A DNA stretch of 42,906 bases, taken from NCBI RefSeq assembly GCF_022179325.1, contig NZ_BPQQ01000106.1, forward strand, positions 1-42,906, written 5' to 3'. This DNA is from Methylobacterium isbiliense. Its GTDB lineage: Bacteria; Pseudomonadota; Alphaproteobacteria; Rhizobiales; Beijerinckiaceae. A program made the translations under genes and the position numbers. The notes beneath the pieces are model-generated. The model was not told where the DNA came from, searched no databases, and was given only the letters and a program-made list of their open reading frames with translations. Shown piece after piece: positions 28,267 to 36,965 of the stretch (the stretch's first letter is position 1; each line of letters opens with the position of its first letter).

Positions 28267-29505
28267 CTAACCACACGAGGCTGGCCGGCCTGCCCAGGCA
28301 GCCAGCAACTCGTCGGCGGGACCGAAGAACTCGTAATGAATGCGGTCCGATCGCACGCCAGCAAGCGCGAGACCGCCGACGAAGGCTCGCAGGAACGGGC
28401 GTGGTCCGCACAGGTAGAAGTCCGCCTCGCCAAGCGGCGTGTTCGCCGCAAGCCAGTCCACGCTGATCAAACCCGCATGATCATAGTCCTGCCCCTGGCG
28501 GTCCTCCGCCCGTGGCTCGACGTAGAAGGTTGTGGCCATGATGTTCCGGTGAGCCTGTGCCAGGGACCGCACATGCTCCTTCATCGCGTGCGTCGCGCCA
28601 TTCATGGTGCCGTGCACGTACTGAACCGGAACGTTCGGGTGTTGGCTCGCGATGAATTCCAGCATGCTCATCATGGGCGTCAAGCCGACACCGCCGCTCA
28701 AGAGGACGACCGGCCGCGGCGACTCCTCGTTGAGGAAGAACTCACCCGCCGGCGGCGCCACTCTCAGGATCTGTCCCTCCCGTGCTTGGTCGTGCAGCCA
28801 ATTGGACGCTACGCCGTTCGGCTCGCGTTTGACCGAGATCCGATAGGCCTCCTCGCTGGGGGGACTGGAGATGCTGTAGTTGCGCTTCAGCGGGTGCTGG
28901 CCTGGGATGTCGATCCAGAAGGTCAGGTACTGCCCAGGCTGGTGCCGCAGGACGCGCCCGCCGTCCTCCGGGCGCAGGATGAAGGACGTGATGACTTCGC
29001 TCTCGCGCGTCCTGCTGTCGATCTTGAAGTTGCGCCAACCCTTCCAGCCGCCAGGAGCCGAAGCCAGGCTGGTATAGATCGTGGTCTCACGCCCGATCAG
29101 AACGTGGGCAAGGAACCAGTAGGCCTCGCCCCAGGCGGCTAGGATCTCGTCGGTCGCGGCCTCGCCCAGCACGTCCTTGATGGCTCCCAGGAGCGCATCG
29201 GCCACGTGCGGGTAATGTTCGGGCAGGATGTTGAGCCCGACATGCTTCTGCGCAATGCGCTCGACAGCCGGAGCAAGGGCCCCGAGGTTGTCGATGTTAT
29301 GAGCGTAGGCGAGCACCGCCTGGGCTAGTGCCTTGGGCTGCGACCCGGTCTCACCATGGTGGGACTGGTTGAAGAGGTCGCGGATGTCGGTGTTCTGGAA
29401 CATCCGCTCGTACATGCGCCGCGTGATGGCAAATCCGTACTGCTGGAGGGCGGGAACCGTCGCCTTGACGAGCTGGATGGTCGTATTGCTCAGAGACGCA
29501 CTCAT
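28267..29505 (-). CDS. hmp: flavohemoglobin, NO dioxygenase
   Basis: The 412-residue protein has a globin domain (1-145) with Tyr32 and the proximal His88 (QKHVGL), equivalent to Tyr29 and His85 of E. coli Hmp. An FAD-binding domain (about 155-260; QPGQYLTFW, RNYSISS) and an NAD domain (GGVGLTPMMSML, LCGPRPFLRAF) follow. It oxidises nitric oxide to nitrate with O2 and NAD(P)H in the cytoplasm. The length is normal and all key residues are present. It stands alone, with a long upstream region containing a FixK-like box about 400 bp away and a MITE further on. Regulation by an NO-responsive Crp/Fnr protein is possible but not shown. Confidence 0.95.
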   Translation of the reverse strand: MSASLSNTTIQLVKATVPALQQYGFAITRRMYERMFQNTDIRDLFNQSHHGETGSQPKALAQAVLAYAHNIDNLGALAPAVERIAQKHVGLNILPEHYPHVADALLGAIKDVLGEAATDEILAAWGEAYWFLAHVLIGRETTIYTSLASAPGGWKGWRNFKIDSRTRESEVITSFILRPEDGGRVLRHQPGQYLTFWIDIPGQHPLKRNYSISSPPSEEAYRISVKREPNGVASNWLHDQAREGQILRVAPPAGEFFLNEESPRPVVLLSGGVGLTPMMSMLEFIASQHPNVPVQYVHGTMNGATHAMKEHVRSLAQAHRNIMATTFYVEPRAEDRQGQDYDHAGLISVDWLAANTPLGEADFYLCGPRPFLRAFVGGLALAGVRSDRIHYEFFGPADELLAAWAGRPASCG

Positions 29506-29902
29506 GGGCTGATCTCACTGCTGTATTTTCGAGTATGACGTTGCCAAGATATGATGCGTTGTGACGCTCTGTTGGCGTGCTATTTTCAGCAAATCTGCGA
29601 AATGGCATCAAGTGCGGAGATTTTGAGATGGCTCGCTGTATCGCTTTCCTTGATCTGCCAAGTCCATGACTCGGTGATAGTGGAACCATCATCACGCAGT
29701 CTCAGGCGACAGCAGAAGGCGCTTACCCCGCTCAGCACGAACATGTCCGAACGGGGGCAAGCAGCGACCGTTGCGATAACGGTCAGTGATCATGGCCCGC
29801 ACGGGCGATAATGACCTTGTGGCAGATGAAGAGGTTTTCGCATCACGCAGGCTCCCGGCACGTCGGGACGTGTAAACTTCAGGCCGCGCGATCGGCGCAG
29901 CT

Positions 29903-29916
29903 TTGATTTAGCGCAA
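29903..29916. promoter_or_regulatory. FixK/FNR-like box TTGATTTAGCGCAA
   Basis: It matches the FixK2-type consensus TTGA-N6-(T/G)CAA. It is about 400 bp upstream of hmp, far for direct activation, with no other gene start nearby. It may serve an unseen small transcript or be chance. Confidence 0.3.
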
Positions 29917-30169
29917 CGATCGAGCCGGTGTCAGCCCACTGCCGTCAGCATGTCAGGTCGTGACCCTAAGCGGGCCCTCGCAACAGATGTCGGGAATGTC
30001 CGGTAGCAAGGGTTTTCCCGACATTTGATTTCCTGACACAGTTCCCTGCCACCGGTTGGCTCGCAGGTCTCACGCGTCAAGCGGGTCAGTGAACGCAGCT
30101 ACCGCGGCCGTCAGGAATCGGTCGTTTTCCCTACAGATCTGCTGAGCAGCGGAATGGCCACTCGGGGTG

Positions 30170-30341
30170 GAGGCTGTGTGAAAACGCGGGCGCAGGCCGA
30201 AAATATAGAAGAGTCTTCTATTCGACAGAAACTCCGGGCCGCCACAAGCCGCCCAGTAGTCCGACAGGACGCCTGTTCCGGCATTGCCCAGAACGTCCGA
30301 GGGAAAATCCTTCTACCGCTTCAACGTTTTCACACAGCCTC
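30170..30341. mobile_element. MITE, 172 bp, perfect 17-bp terminal inverted repeats
   Basis: The left end GAGGCTGTGTGAAAACG (30170-30186) is the exact reverse complement of the right end (30325-30341). Both ends are flanked by GGTG (30166-30169 and 30342-30345), a likely 4-bp target duplication. The inside is too short for a transposase and shows only a small GAAGA-N-TCTTC hairpin. The ends resemble those of IS elements mobilised in trans. The parent family is not certain and is not in the window. Confidence 0.75.
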
Positions 30342-30748
30342 GGTGGTGAGCAGACTTTAATCACTCAAGGTGACTGCCTGGGTATCGGCTCGTCGCGGCC
30401 GCATCAAGCTGCCTGAGGCGGTCATCATCAGCCTCGCGATCACGGGGAGATATCAGCGGCCCGCTGCCGGGTGTTCGCGGTTGTAGCAGCGGCTTGCGCG
30501 GATCGACCCATACCAAGTCGGCTTCCTCGATCCGGCCGAGCTCACCAAACGCCCACCCCTCGATGATGGTTCATCTCCTGCCCATTGCGTCTGTGCCGAT
30601 ATCACGGCCCTCGTCGGTCATCGTGTCTCTTCCGTCGTTCGGTAAGTGGGATGGGGTGACAGTGCTCGGCCCGCCGAGGCGGGCCTTGGTGCAGCGCAAG
30701 GACGACGTTCTGCCCGGCCGGCGGCCTCAGCGGGCGGCCGGATCCGCC

Positions 30749-31432
30749 TCAAGCCTCGATCGCGCGTCGCATCCGGCCGCGGCGCAGGCTGACTCGCCGG
30801 CCACCGGCGCGCAGCAGGGCCCCGTCGCTCTCCAGTTGCGTGACGGTGCGCGACACGGTCTCCAGGGTGAGCCCGAGATAGTCGGCGATGTCGCGCCGGG
30901 TCATCGGCAGGTCGAAGGTGCCGGTGGCGCCGAGGCGGTCATCAACGTCCATCAGGAAGGCGGCGACACGCTCGACGGCGGAGCGACGCCCGAGCAGCAA
31001 CATGTGGTCCTGCGCGTGGCGCAGGCCGCTCGCCGCCACGCTCCAGAGCTGGCAGGCAACCTCGGCCCGGGTGGCCGCGGCCCGCGCGACCTGACGGCGG
31101 CGGACCATCAGGACCTTGGTCTCGCTGATCGCCTCGGCCGTGTGGGTGTGGACCTCGCCCGGCTCGAAGCCGAACAGGTCGCCGGGCAGATGGAAGCCGG
31201 TGATCTGGCGCCGTCCGTCACCCAGGATCTTGTAGGTGCGCACCGCACCGCTCGTCACCCGGTAGACGAACTCCGCCTCCTCGCCCTCACCGTAGATCTC
31301 CTCGTCGCGGGCGTAAGCGAACGGCGACCCGACGAGCTCGGGGCAGCCGGCGAAGAGGCCGCCCTCGTGCAGGCTCGGAGAGGGGATGCTCTCGACCGCG
31401 CGGGAGCGCAGGGATGCGGTATCGAGTGCCAT
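30749..31432 (-). CDS. fixK: FixK-like Crp/Fnr transcriptional regulator
   Basis: The 227-residue protein has a beta-barrel sensor domain (about 35-125; FVYRVTSGAVRTYKIL, DGRRQITGFHLPGDLFGFE) and a winged helix with the FixK/FnrN-type recognition region MTRRDIADYLGLTLETVSRTV. The Glu-x-x-Ser-Arg order matches proteins that read TTGAT-N4-ATCAA boxes. There is no N-terminal Cys cluster, so it is a FixK rather than an oxygen-sensing FNR. It lies divergent to the cytochrome c-fixL-fixJ genes. By analogy with rhizobia FixJ should activate it, and it may act on the boxes found at 40602 and 41517. Which copy is the cascade's FixK is inferred from position. Confidence 0.85.
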   Translation of the reverse strand: MALDTASLRSRAVESIPSPSLHEGGLFAGCPELVGSPFAYARDEEIYGEGEEAEFVYRVTSGAVRTYKILGDGRRQITGFHLPGDLFGFEPGEVHTHTAEAISETKVLMVRRRQVARAAATRAEVACQLWSVAASGLRHAQDHMLLLGRRSAVERVAAFLMDVDDRLGATGTFDLPMTRRDIADYLGLTLETVSRTVTQLESDGALLRAGGRRVSLRRGRMRRAIEA

Positions 31433-31705
31433 CGGTCCTGTCCTCGTCCTGATCGGATGGGAGACGAGTGACCCGAAAGCGGGCGCCGCGACATTCCGGG
31501 CGGTCTCTTAAGCGCAAGCACCTAAGGGCATCTACGGAGGCGAAGGGTGCCCTTCCGGCGCACCTCGCTCCGAGGCCGGACGCAAGGAAGCCGCTCGGCT
31601 GGCTCGCAACCCCCGGCTCCCTGCCGGGGGTTGGCGGCCGAGGCTTGCACCGGCAGGAGGTTCTCGGAAAATCGGCCGCGATCTGGCGGTCCGCAGGAGA
31701 CCTTC

Positions 31706-32044
31706 ATGCGCTGTTCCACCTCAACCCTGGCCGGGGCCGGGCTCCTCGCGGTCCTGACCCTCAGCGCGGGGCAAGCCGAGGCGGCCGAGGATCCCCACGT
31801 GACGCGCGGGCGCACCTTCGTCCAAGCCCATTGTGCCGGCTGCCATGCGGTCGGGCGCACGGGCGAGAGCCCGCTGGCCCAGGCGCCGCGCTTCCGTGAC
31901 CTCCACACCCGCTATCCCGTCACGGACCTTGCCGAGTCGCTGGCCGAGGGCATCCGGACGGGGCACCCGAGCATGCCGGAGTTCCAGCTCGACCCGGGCC
32001 AGGTGGAGGATGTCATCCGCTACCTCGCCAGCCTGGAACGCTGA
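31706..32044 (+). CDS. class I cytochrome c, periplasmic
   Basis: The 112-residue protein has a signal peptide (cut near AEAAED, residue 27). The heme motif is CAGCH at residues 43-47. The likely axial methionine is Met90 in HPSMPEF, and the usual C-terminal helix reads DVIRYLASL. It is a small soluble electron carrier of the c-type family. ATG 31706 has ggaga 7 bp upstream. It is 297 bp before fixL on the same strand. A role in low-oxygen respiration is suggested only by this neighbourhood. Confidence 0.85.
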   Translation: MRCSTSTLAGAGLLAVLTLSAGQAEAAEDPHVTRGRTFVQAHCAGCHAVGRTGESPLAQAPRFRDLHTRYPVTDLAESLAEGIRTGHPSMPEFQLDPGQVEDVIRYLASLER

Positions 32045-32341
32045 GCCGCTCGGCCCGGCGATACGTGATGAGGAGAACCTAGGGCGAACGCAGAGGTCTC
32101 GTTCTCGCGTTATCTCGGTGGTCGCACCAGCATCGTGGACGACGCGCAGCCCATCCCGCCCCCGCCACGTCGTCAGGCAGCCCACACCCCGCGGCTGATC
32201 CAGGAATTGACCGCCATTACTGCGCCGGCTCCCCAGCTCATAACCCGAAATTGCTTCTTTCCGTCTGAGGATAATGTAGGTTGCACGGCCCCGCCCGGTG
32301 CCCCGGCCCGCTGCACGGATCTGCCTAACCTCTGCTCGCCG

Positions 32342-33916
32342 ATGCCCCTTTCCGCCGATCAGACCAGCACGACCTCAGGGAGCGAACCCTCCTTGTCGAG
32401 CGAGGAGCTCCGCGACACGCTCGACGTGGCGGGGATCGGCACGTGGTCACTCGACCCCGCGACGGGCAAGGTCGCGATCTCCGCGACCTGCGCTCGGCTC
32501 TTCGGGGCCCCGGCCGAGCGGCTGACCTGCCTCGCCGCCCTGCAGGAGCTCGTCCGCCCCGACGACCGCCAAGCCAGGGCCGAGGCCATCCGGCACGCGC
32601 TCCAGCAGGGCGGGACTTACGAGGTAGACTTCCACGTCGTGCACCCGGACGGGCAAACCCGGTGGATGCGCTCGCAGGGGCAGGTCGAACTCGACCCGGC
32701 CGGCCGGCCGGTCCGCCATCGGGGTGTCATGTTCAGCATCGACGCCCAGAAGCGGGCTCAGGAAGAACAGAAACGAACCGAGGCGGAGCTTCGCGCGCGC
32801 GAGGCACACCTGCGCTCGATCCTCGACACCGTCCCGGAGGCCATGGTGGTCATCGACGAGGGCGGCATCATGCACTTGTTCAGCGCAACGGCCGAGCGCC
32901 TGTTCGGCTACGCGGCGGATGAGGCCATTGGCCAGAACGTCAAGATGCTGATGCCAGAACCCATGCGGAGCGAGCACGACGGTTACTTGGACCGCTACCG
33001 CAGGACGCGAGAGCGCCGCATCATCGGCGTCGGACGGGTCGTGACCGGCCTGCGCAAGGACGGCTCGACCTTCCCGATGGACCTCGCCATCGGCGAGATG
33101 CGCTCGGGGGACCGGGTCTTCTTCACCGGCTTCATCAACGACCTGACCGATCGGCTGCAGACCCAGGCTCAGCTGCAGGAACTCCAGGCCGAGCTCGCCC
33201 AGGTCTCCCGCCTGAGCGCGATGGGCGAGATGGCCGCCGCCCTCGCGCACGAGTTGAACCAGCCGCTCGGGGCGATCAGCAGCTATGCCAAGGGTTGCCG
33301 CCGGCTGCTGGACCGGCCCGGTGCGGCCGTCCCGGCGGAGGCCAAGCAGGCCCTCGACAAACTGGCCGAGCAGGCGCTGCGGGCCGGGCAGATCATCCGG
33401 CGCCTGCGCGACTTCATCTCCCGCGGCGAGACGGAGAAGCACGTCGAACCCGTCTCGCGGCTGATTGAGGAGGCCAGCGCACTGGCGCTGGTGGGCGCGC
33501 GCGAGCAGGGCATCGTGGCCCACGTCCGCTTGGACCCGCGGGCCCGCTCCGTGCTGGCCGACCGGGTGCAGGTCCAGCAGATCCTGGTCAACCTGGTGCG
33601 CAACGCGCGTGAGGCCATGCAGGCGAGCGAGCGGCGCGAGCTGATCATCGAGGCGAGGCCCGTTACCCAGGCGATGATCGAGATCGTGGTGTCGGATACC
33701 GGACCGGGCATCTCGGACGAGATCGCCGGCAAGCTGTTCCAGCCCTTCGTGACCACCAAGCCGACGGGGATGGGCGTGGGCCTCTCGATCTGCCGGACCA
33801 TCGCGGAGGCCCACGGTGGGCACCTCACGGTCGAGCGCAACAGGGTCGGGGGGGCGACGTTCCGGTTGGCGCTGCCGGCCGTGAGCGAGGGGGAGGTGAT
33901 CGATGATGCCGGCTAG
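32342..33916 (+). CDS. fixL: FixL oxygen-sensing histidine kinase
   Basis: The 524-residue soluble protein has PAS-A (about 25-140), heme-PAS (about 150-265), then HisKA and HATPase domains. His212 in [10 protein letters not shown] aligns with the heme ligand His200 of Bradyrhizobium FixL. Arg218 and Arg232 ([10 protein letters not shown]) match its Arg206 and Arg220, while the position of His214 is Arg. The phospho-acceptor is His303 in [12 protein letters not shown] and G boxes are [19 protein letters not shown] and [10 protein letters not shown]. Low O2 frees the heme and switches on kinase activity toward FixJ. ATG 32342 is chosen over upstream frame residues that lack family character. 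The gene overlaps fixJ by 14 bp. Confidence 0.93.
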   Translation: MPLSADQTSTTSGSEPSLSSEELRDTLDVAGIGTWSLDPATGKVAISATCARLFGAPAERLTCLAALQELVRPDDRQARAEAIRHALQQGGTYEVDFHVVHPDGQTRWMRSQGQVELDPAGRPVRHRGVMFSIDAQKRAQEEQKRTEAELRAREAHLRSILDTVPEAMVVIDEGGIMHLFSATAERLFGYAADEAIGQNVKMLMPEPMRSEHDGYLDRYRRTRERRIIGVGRVVTGLRKDGSTFPMDLAIGEMRSGDRVFFTGFINDLTDRLQTQAQLQELQAELAQVSRLSAMGEMAAALAHELNQPLGAISSYAKGCRRLLDRPGAAVPAEAKQALDKLAEQALRAGQIIRRLRDFISRGETEKHVEPVSRLIEEASALALVGAREQGIVAHVRLDPRARSVLADRVQVQQILVNLVRNAREAMQASERRELIIEARPVTQAMIEIVVSDTGPGISDEIAGKLFQPFVTTKPTGMGVGLSICRTIAEAHGGHLTVERNRVGGATFRLALPAVSEGEVIDDAG

Positions 33917-34523
33917 CCCGCGGGTGCACGTCGTTGACGACGACCCGGCGATGCGGGACGCGGTGGCGTTCCTGCTTGAGACCGCGGGGTTCACGGTCAA
34001 GGTCTACGATGGCGCGGAGCCAGTGCTCGCCGCGCTGCCGGAACTGACGACCGGCTGCATCCTGTCCGACATCCGCATGCCCGGACTGGACGGGCTGGCT
34101 CTGCTGCGCCGCCTCAGAGCGGGCGGGCACGCGCTCCCGGTGATCATGATGACCGGGCAGGGTGACGTGCCGCTGGCGGTGGAGGCGATGAAGCTCGGAG
34201 CCTGCGACTTCATCGAGAAGCCGTTCGACGACGAGGTGCTTCTGCAGGCGGTGAACTCCGCCCTGGAGCGGGGCGGACCGGCAGAGGCGGAGGATCCCAC
34301 GCTGCGGGAGTTCGTCCGCCGGGTTGGGACGCTGAGCGAGCGCGAGCGGCAGGTCCTGGACCACCTGGTCGCGGGCGGCACCAGCAAGGAGATCGGTCGC
34401 ACGCTCGACATCAGCCCGCGCACGGTCGAGATCTACCGCGCCAAGCTGATGACCAAGACGCAGGCGGGCAACCTGTCCGAGCTGGTGCGCTGGGCGGTGC
34501 TGGCGGGCCTCGCGCGCGGTTGA
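33903..34523 (+). CDS. fixJ: FixJ response regulator
   Basis: The 206-residue protein has a receiver domain ([13 protein letters not shown]; phospho-acceptor Asp56 in [20 protein letters not shown]; Lys in FIEKPFDDE). A LuxR/FixJ-type HTH follows: [15 protein letters not shown] then [23 protein letters not shown]. Phosphorylated by FixL at low oxygen, FixJ binds DNA and activates fixK. The start overlaps the fixL end by 14 bp, indicating coupled translation. All signalling residues are present. Confidence 0.93.
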   Translation: MMPASPRVHVVDDDPAMRDAVAFLLETAGFTVKVYDGAEPVLAALPELTTGCILSDIRMPGLDGLALLRRLRAGGHALPVIMMTGQGDVPLAVEAMKLGACDFIEKPFDDEVLLQAVNSALERGGPAEAEDPTLREFVRRVGTLSERERQVLDHLVAGGTSKEIGRTLDISPRTVEIYRAKLMTKTQAGNLSELVRWAVLAGLARG

Positions 34524-34625
34524 GTGAGATCAAGGCTTCCCGCCGAGCGGCAGGGCAATCTGTTCGTCTCGCGCATGGATGCTGATGCGGCGTGCGCCGC
34601 TGACCCGCCACCAAGGACGAAACTC

Positions 34626-35012
34626 GTGCCCATCTACATCGCGGACGACGACCCGGCCGGCCTGAGCGCGCTCCAATTCCTGCTGGAGAGCGAGGGCTAC
34701 ACGGTCGCCGCGTTCCGGAGCGGGGCGGCCTTGCTGTCGGCCTTCCCCGGCCCGGTGCCGAGCTGCGTGGTGCTCGACTGCGTGATGCCGGGTCTGAATG
34801 GCCTGGAGGTAGCCCGCCACTTGCGCGACCTCGGCATCAACGCCCCCGTCGTTCTCACTACCGGCCATCCGAGCCCCGCGATCCGGGGGCGGGCCCGAGC
34901 GGCAGGCCTGCCGCTGATCGAGAAGCCACTCTCGCAGGATCTCCTCGCCGCGATCGAGGCCGCTCGGACGGGCGCTGGCCCGGCTCCCGGCGAGGCGCGC
35001 AGTCCTGAGTGA
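34626..35012 (+). CDS. receiver-only response regulator (CheY-like)
   Basis: From GTG 34626 (aagga upstream) the 128-residue protein is a single receiver domain: PIYIADDDPAGL, phospho-acceptor Asp51 in VVLDCVMPGLNGLE, TTGHPS and the lysine in PLIEKPLS. An upstream ATG at 34575 would add 17 residues without family match. There is no output domain. About 100 bp after fixJ on the same strand, it may be a second target or phosphate sink for FixL. Confidence 0.75.
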   Translation: MPIYIADDDPAGLSALQFLLESEGYTVAAFRSGAALLSAFPGPVPSCVVLDCVMPGLNGLEVARHLRDLGINAPVVLTTGHPSPAIRGRARAAGLPLIEKPLSQDLLAAIEAARTGAGPAPGEARSPE

Positions 35013-35037
35013 TTGCGGCGCCGGCCCACGTCGCCGA

Positions 35038-35277
35038 TCAAGCGCCGATGTCCTGGAAGAGGTAGAAGCCTAATCGGTTGGCTGCCTCATGGGCAGCGCA
35101 GGGCTGAAAGCCGACCGGCAGGTCCGCCCGGCTGCGGGCCGTGTAGCTGTAGGACCAATTCTCTGGGCTGAGGAAGGCCGGCACCGGCGTGTCCTCGCGG
35201 ACGGCGCAGCACACGCCAGGCTTATGCTTGCGCAGAAACACGTTGTAGGCGTCGCGTAGCTGGTCGCGTTTCGGCAT
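35038..35277 (-). CDS. conserved-looking hypothetical protein (79 aa)
   Basis: ATG 35277 has GGGAGG 6 bp upstream. The protein starts MPKRDQLRDAYNVFLRKHKP and contains two adjacent Cys (GVCCAVRED) and aromatic NWSYSYTARS. It has no signal peptide or membrane helix. Codon composition is normal. It is convergent with the receiver gene, 25 bp apart. No function is recognised. Confidence 0.6.
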   Translation of the reverse strand: MPKRDQLRDAYNVFLRKHKPGVCCAVREDTPVPAFLSPENWSYSYTARSRADLPVGFQPCAAHEAANRLGFYLFQDIGA

Positions 35278-35524
35278 GGCGGCCTCCCTGGCTAGGCTAT
35301 TCGAGCAGCCCGGAGCCCGCCGCTCATTGATCCAGCGCAAACGAATCCAGCGGGCTCCCTGGTCGGCATAGAGATGCGCGGCACGGGACCTATGTAAAAA
35401 CCCTTAAGGAATGCCGCGGAATTTTCAGGCTGAGGAGTGATCTGTAATCAAGTCAGCTGGCTCACCCCAGCAGGTCATGGGCGCATCGTGCTCACTGCCC
35501 ACGCAAGCCCAGGGAGCACGAGCG

Positions 35525-35806
35525 ATGACGATCTTGAAGCACTCCCGCCTCGCAATCTTCGCATTGAAAGCGGCGCTCGGAGCGACCGCGATCTTTGCCG
35601 CTGCAGATCCTGGCATTCGGATCGCCTACTCGGATGACGCGGTGCAGGCGCGTGTGGAACAGGCGGCGCGACAATCGGAGCAGGTGATCCGCGCCAGGAT
35701 GGCGGAGGCTGCCCAGCAGTCCACCCTGCAGGTCGGGCCGATGACCGGCGGTGACGGGACCCGCGGCCGCGTGCGGGTGGTCCTGGCTTCTCCGTACTCA
35801 CGGTGA
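35525..35806 (+). CDS. putative secreted or membrane-anchored small protein (93 aa)
   Basis: ATG 35525 has gggag 8-9 bp upstream. MTILKHSRLAIFALKAALGATAIFAAA is a signal or anchor segment. The rest is mostly helical and Gln/Ala-rich (VEQAARQSEQVIRARMAEAA), with a Gly/Arg-rich end. No family is recognised. The signal segment and ribosome site argue for a real gene. Confidence 0.55.
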   Translation: MTILKHSRLAIFALKAALGATAIFAAADPGIRIAYSDDAVQARVEQAARQSEQVIRARMAEAAQQSTLQVGPMTGGDGTRGRVRVVLASPYSR

Positions 35807-36552
35807 GAAGGCCGAGCGGCTATGATGTTTCCGAATGCATCGCTCCTCACCGAGGCGGCTGAGGAGCTCACCTTCCTGAGGCACGTGCTTCAGTCGAGCC
35901 GATCGGATGTCGCCTGCAGGCCCACGGGCGGGAAAGTGCGAGTGACGCTGAGGGATCTGCGCTCCGATAGAACCTGCCCTATTCTGCCGATCAAGGCTCC
36001 AACGATTTGTGTTGTAAGCAAATGGTGGACTTGCTTCGGCTTAGTGGAGAGCGGTTGAACAGGTGCCCCGCCTCTCGAACTGGACGGGGCTGCCGAAGCC
36101 GAGCGCGTCTGGCTGTACCTGCGCGAGTGCTATCTCCGGCACCGGCTCCTGACCGTGCCGGTGCGCGCGTCGATGGTGAAGCCGCCCGTGCGCTGACCTG
36201 GGCCGAGGTGCAGCGTCTCCGTGAGCGCGCCGCGCCCATCCGAGGCGGCGAGCACCCGGCCGCCGGCATCGATCAGGAGCACGCGGGTGCGATCCCGGTC
36301 CTCTGGCGCGACCCGCACGCCCGACACGATGGCGCGGGCCTGCGGCTCCCAGTCGAAATGGATCGCCAGGACCTCCTTGGTGCGCAGCTACCCAAGCGCT
36401 ACGTTTCGTTGACCGCGCTGATCGACTTTACCCGCGAGCCGAACAAGGGTCTCCCGAACCGGCGAGAGCGACGACTGCGTCCTGACCTGCTATAGTCGCC
36501 GCTCGCTGCTGCGATGCGGCTTGGCCTGATCCGAGCCAGGGCCGGACCATGT
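35807..36552. other. mosaic region of gene fragments, no intact gene
   Basis: A + strand frame at 35822-36058 begins MMFPNASLLTEAAEELTFLR, protein-like at first, then loses character. At 36066-36196 a + strand fragment without a start reads AAEAERVWLYLRECYLRHR, also protein-like. A - strand sensor fragment follows. The region looks like decayed coding DNA. Confidence 0.4.
36130..36393 (-). pseudogene. fragment of a chemoreceptor/PAS-type sensor C-terminal domain
   Basis: After an in-frame TAG the frame reads EVLAIHFDWEPQARAIVSGV, then TRVLLIDAGGRVLAASDGRG. This resembles a ligand-sensing end domain that I recall from Methylobacterium methyl-accepting proteins. The fragment loses similarity after about 36165 and has no start or signalling domain. 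The nearest intact chemoreceptor (36966) lacks this domain. Confidence 0.4.
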
Positions 36553-36774
36553 ATGAGCGCTGAGACCGATCTGCTCGCCCTCGCTGTCGAGAACGCCGAG
36601 CTTCGGTTCGCACTCGCCGAGGCGCAGGAGCAGTGCGTGGAACTGGCTGTCGATGCCGGCGAGCTGCATGCCATGATTAAGGAGCTTCAAGCTCACTTGG
36701 TCGTTGTCGAAGCCGAGCGCGACGAATGGCATATAGCCGCTGCTCGGACAGATAGGGATCGACACAGCACCTAG
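36553..36774 (+). CDS. putative small coiled-coil protein (73 aa)
   Basis: The frame starts at ATG 36553 (MSAETDLLALAVENAELRFA) and is almost entirely a Glu/Ala/Leu-rich helix with heptad spacing. There is no clear Shine-Dalgarno and no known family. Protein-like composition is the only support. Confidence 0.4.
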   Translation: MSAETDLLALAVENAELRFALAEAQEQCVELAVDAGELHAMIKELQAHLVVVEAERDEWHIAAARTDRDRHST

Positions 36775-36965
36775 CTTCACCGGCAGCCACGGAGGTCATT
36801 TTAGGAGGTCACTCAGCGCTCTCAAACCCCGATTTGCGTGAGCCATGCGTGGCCGCTCTGTCCGCATGAGTATTACCTAGAGGAGACAGTACGATCATGC
36901 ATCAGGCGCAGGTTTTTGGCCAACGGTCGCCCAACCGCTGCTGTAGACGATTGGATACAAGCTCC

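Larger units (their letters stand above)
29506..30748. other. 1.2-kb intergenic region upstream of hmp, holds a MITE
   Basis: It contains the hmp promoter region, a FixK-like box at 29903-29916 and a 172-bp MITE at 30170-30341. A 60-codon - strand frame without a start (about 30358-30570, including WAFGELGRIEEADLVW) looks protein-like but is not recognised and may be a gene remnant. No other gene is supported. Confidence 0.45.

Noticed and set aside
29650-29675. TTGATCTGCCAA upstream of hmp as a FixK box
   Set aside because: The right half-site is at the wrong distance (N4 between TTGA and CCAA).
31500-31535. TCTTAAG...CTAAGGG upstream of fixK as a FixJ site
   Set aside because: It has only partial likeness to the rhizobial FixJ sites I remember, and the consensus is too loose to claim it.
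32950-33030. Loss of the FixL heme histidine (Arg before IIGVGR)
   Set aside because: On alignment that position is His214 of Bradyrhizobium FixL; the true ligand His200 corresponds to His212 here and is conserved.
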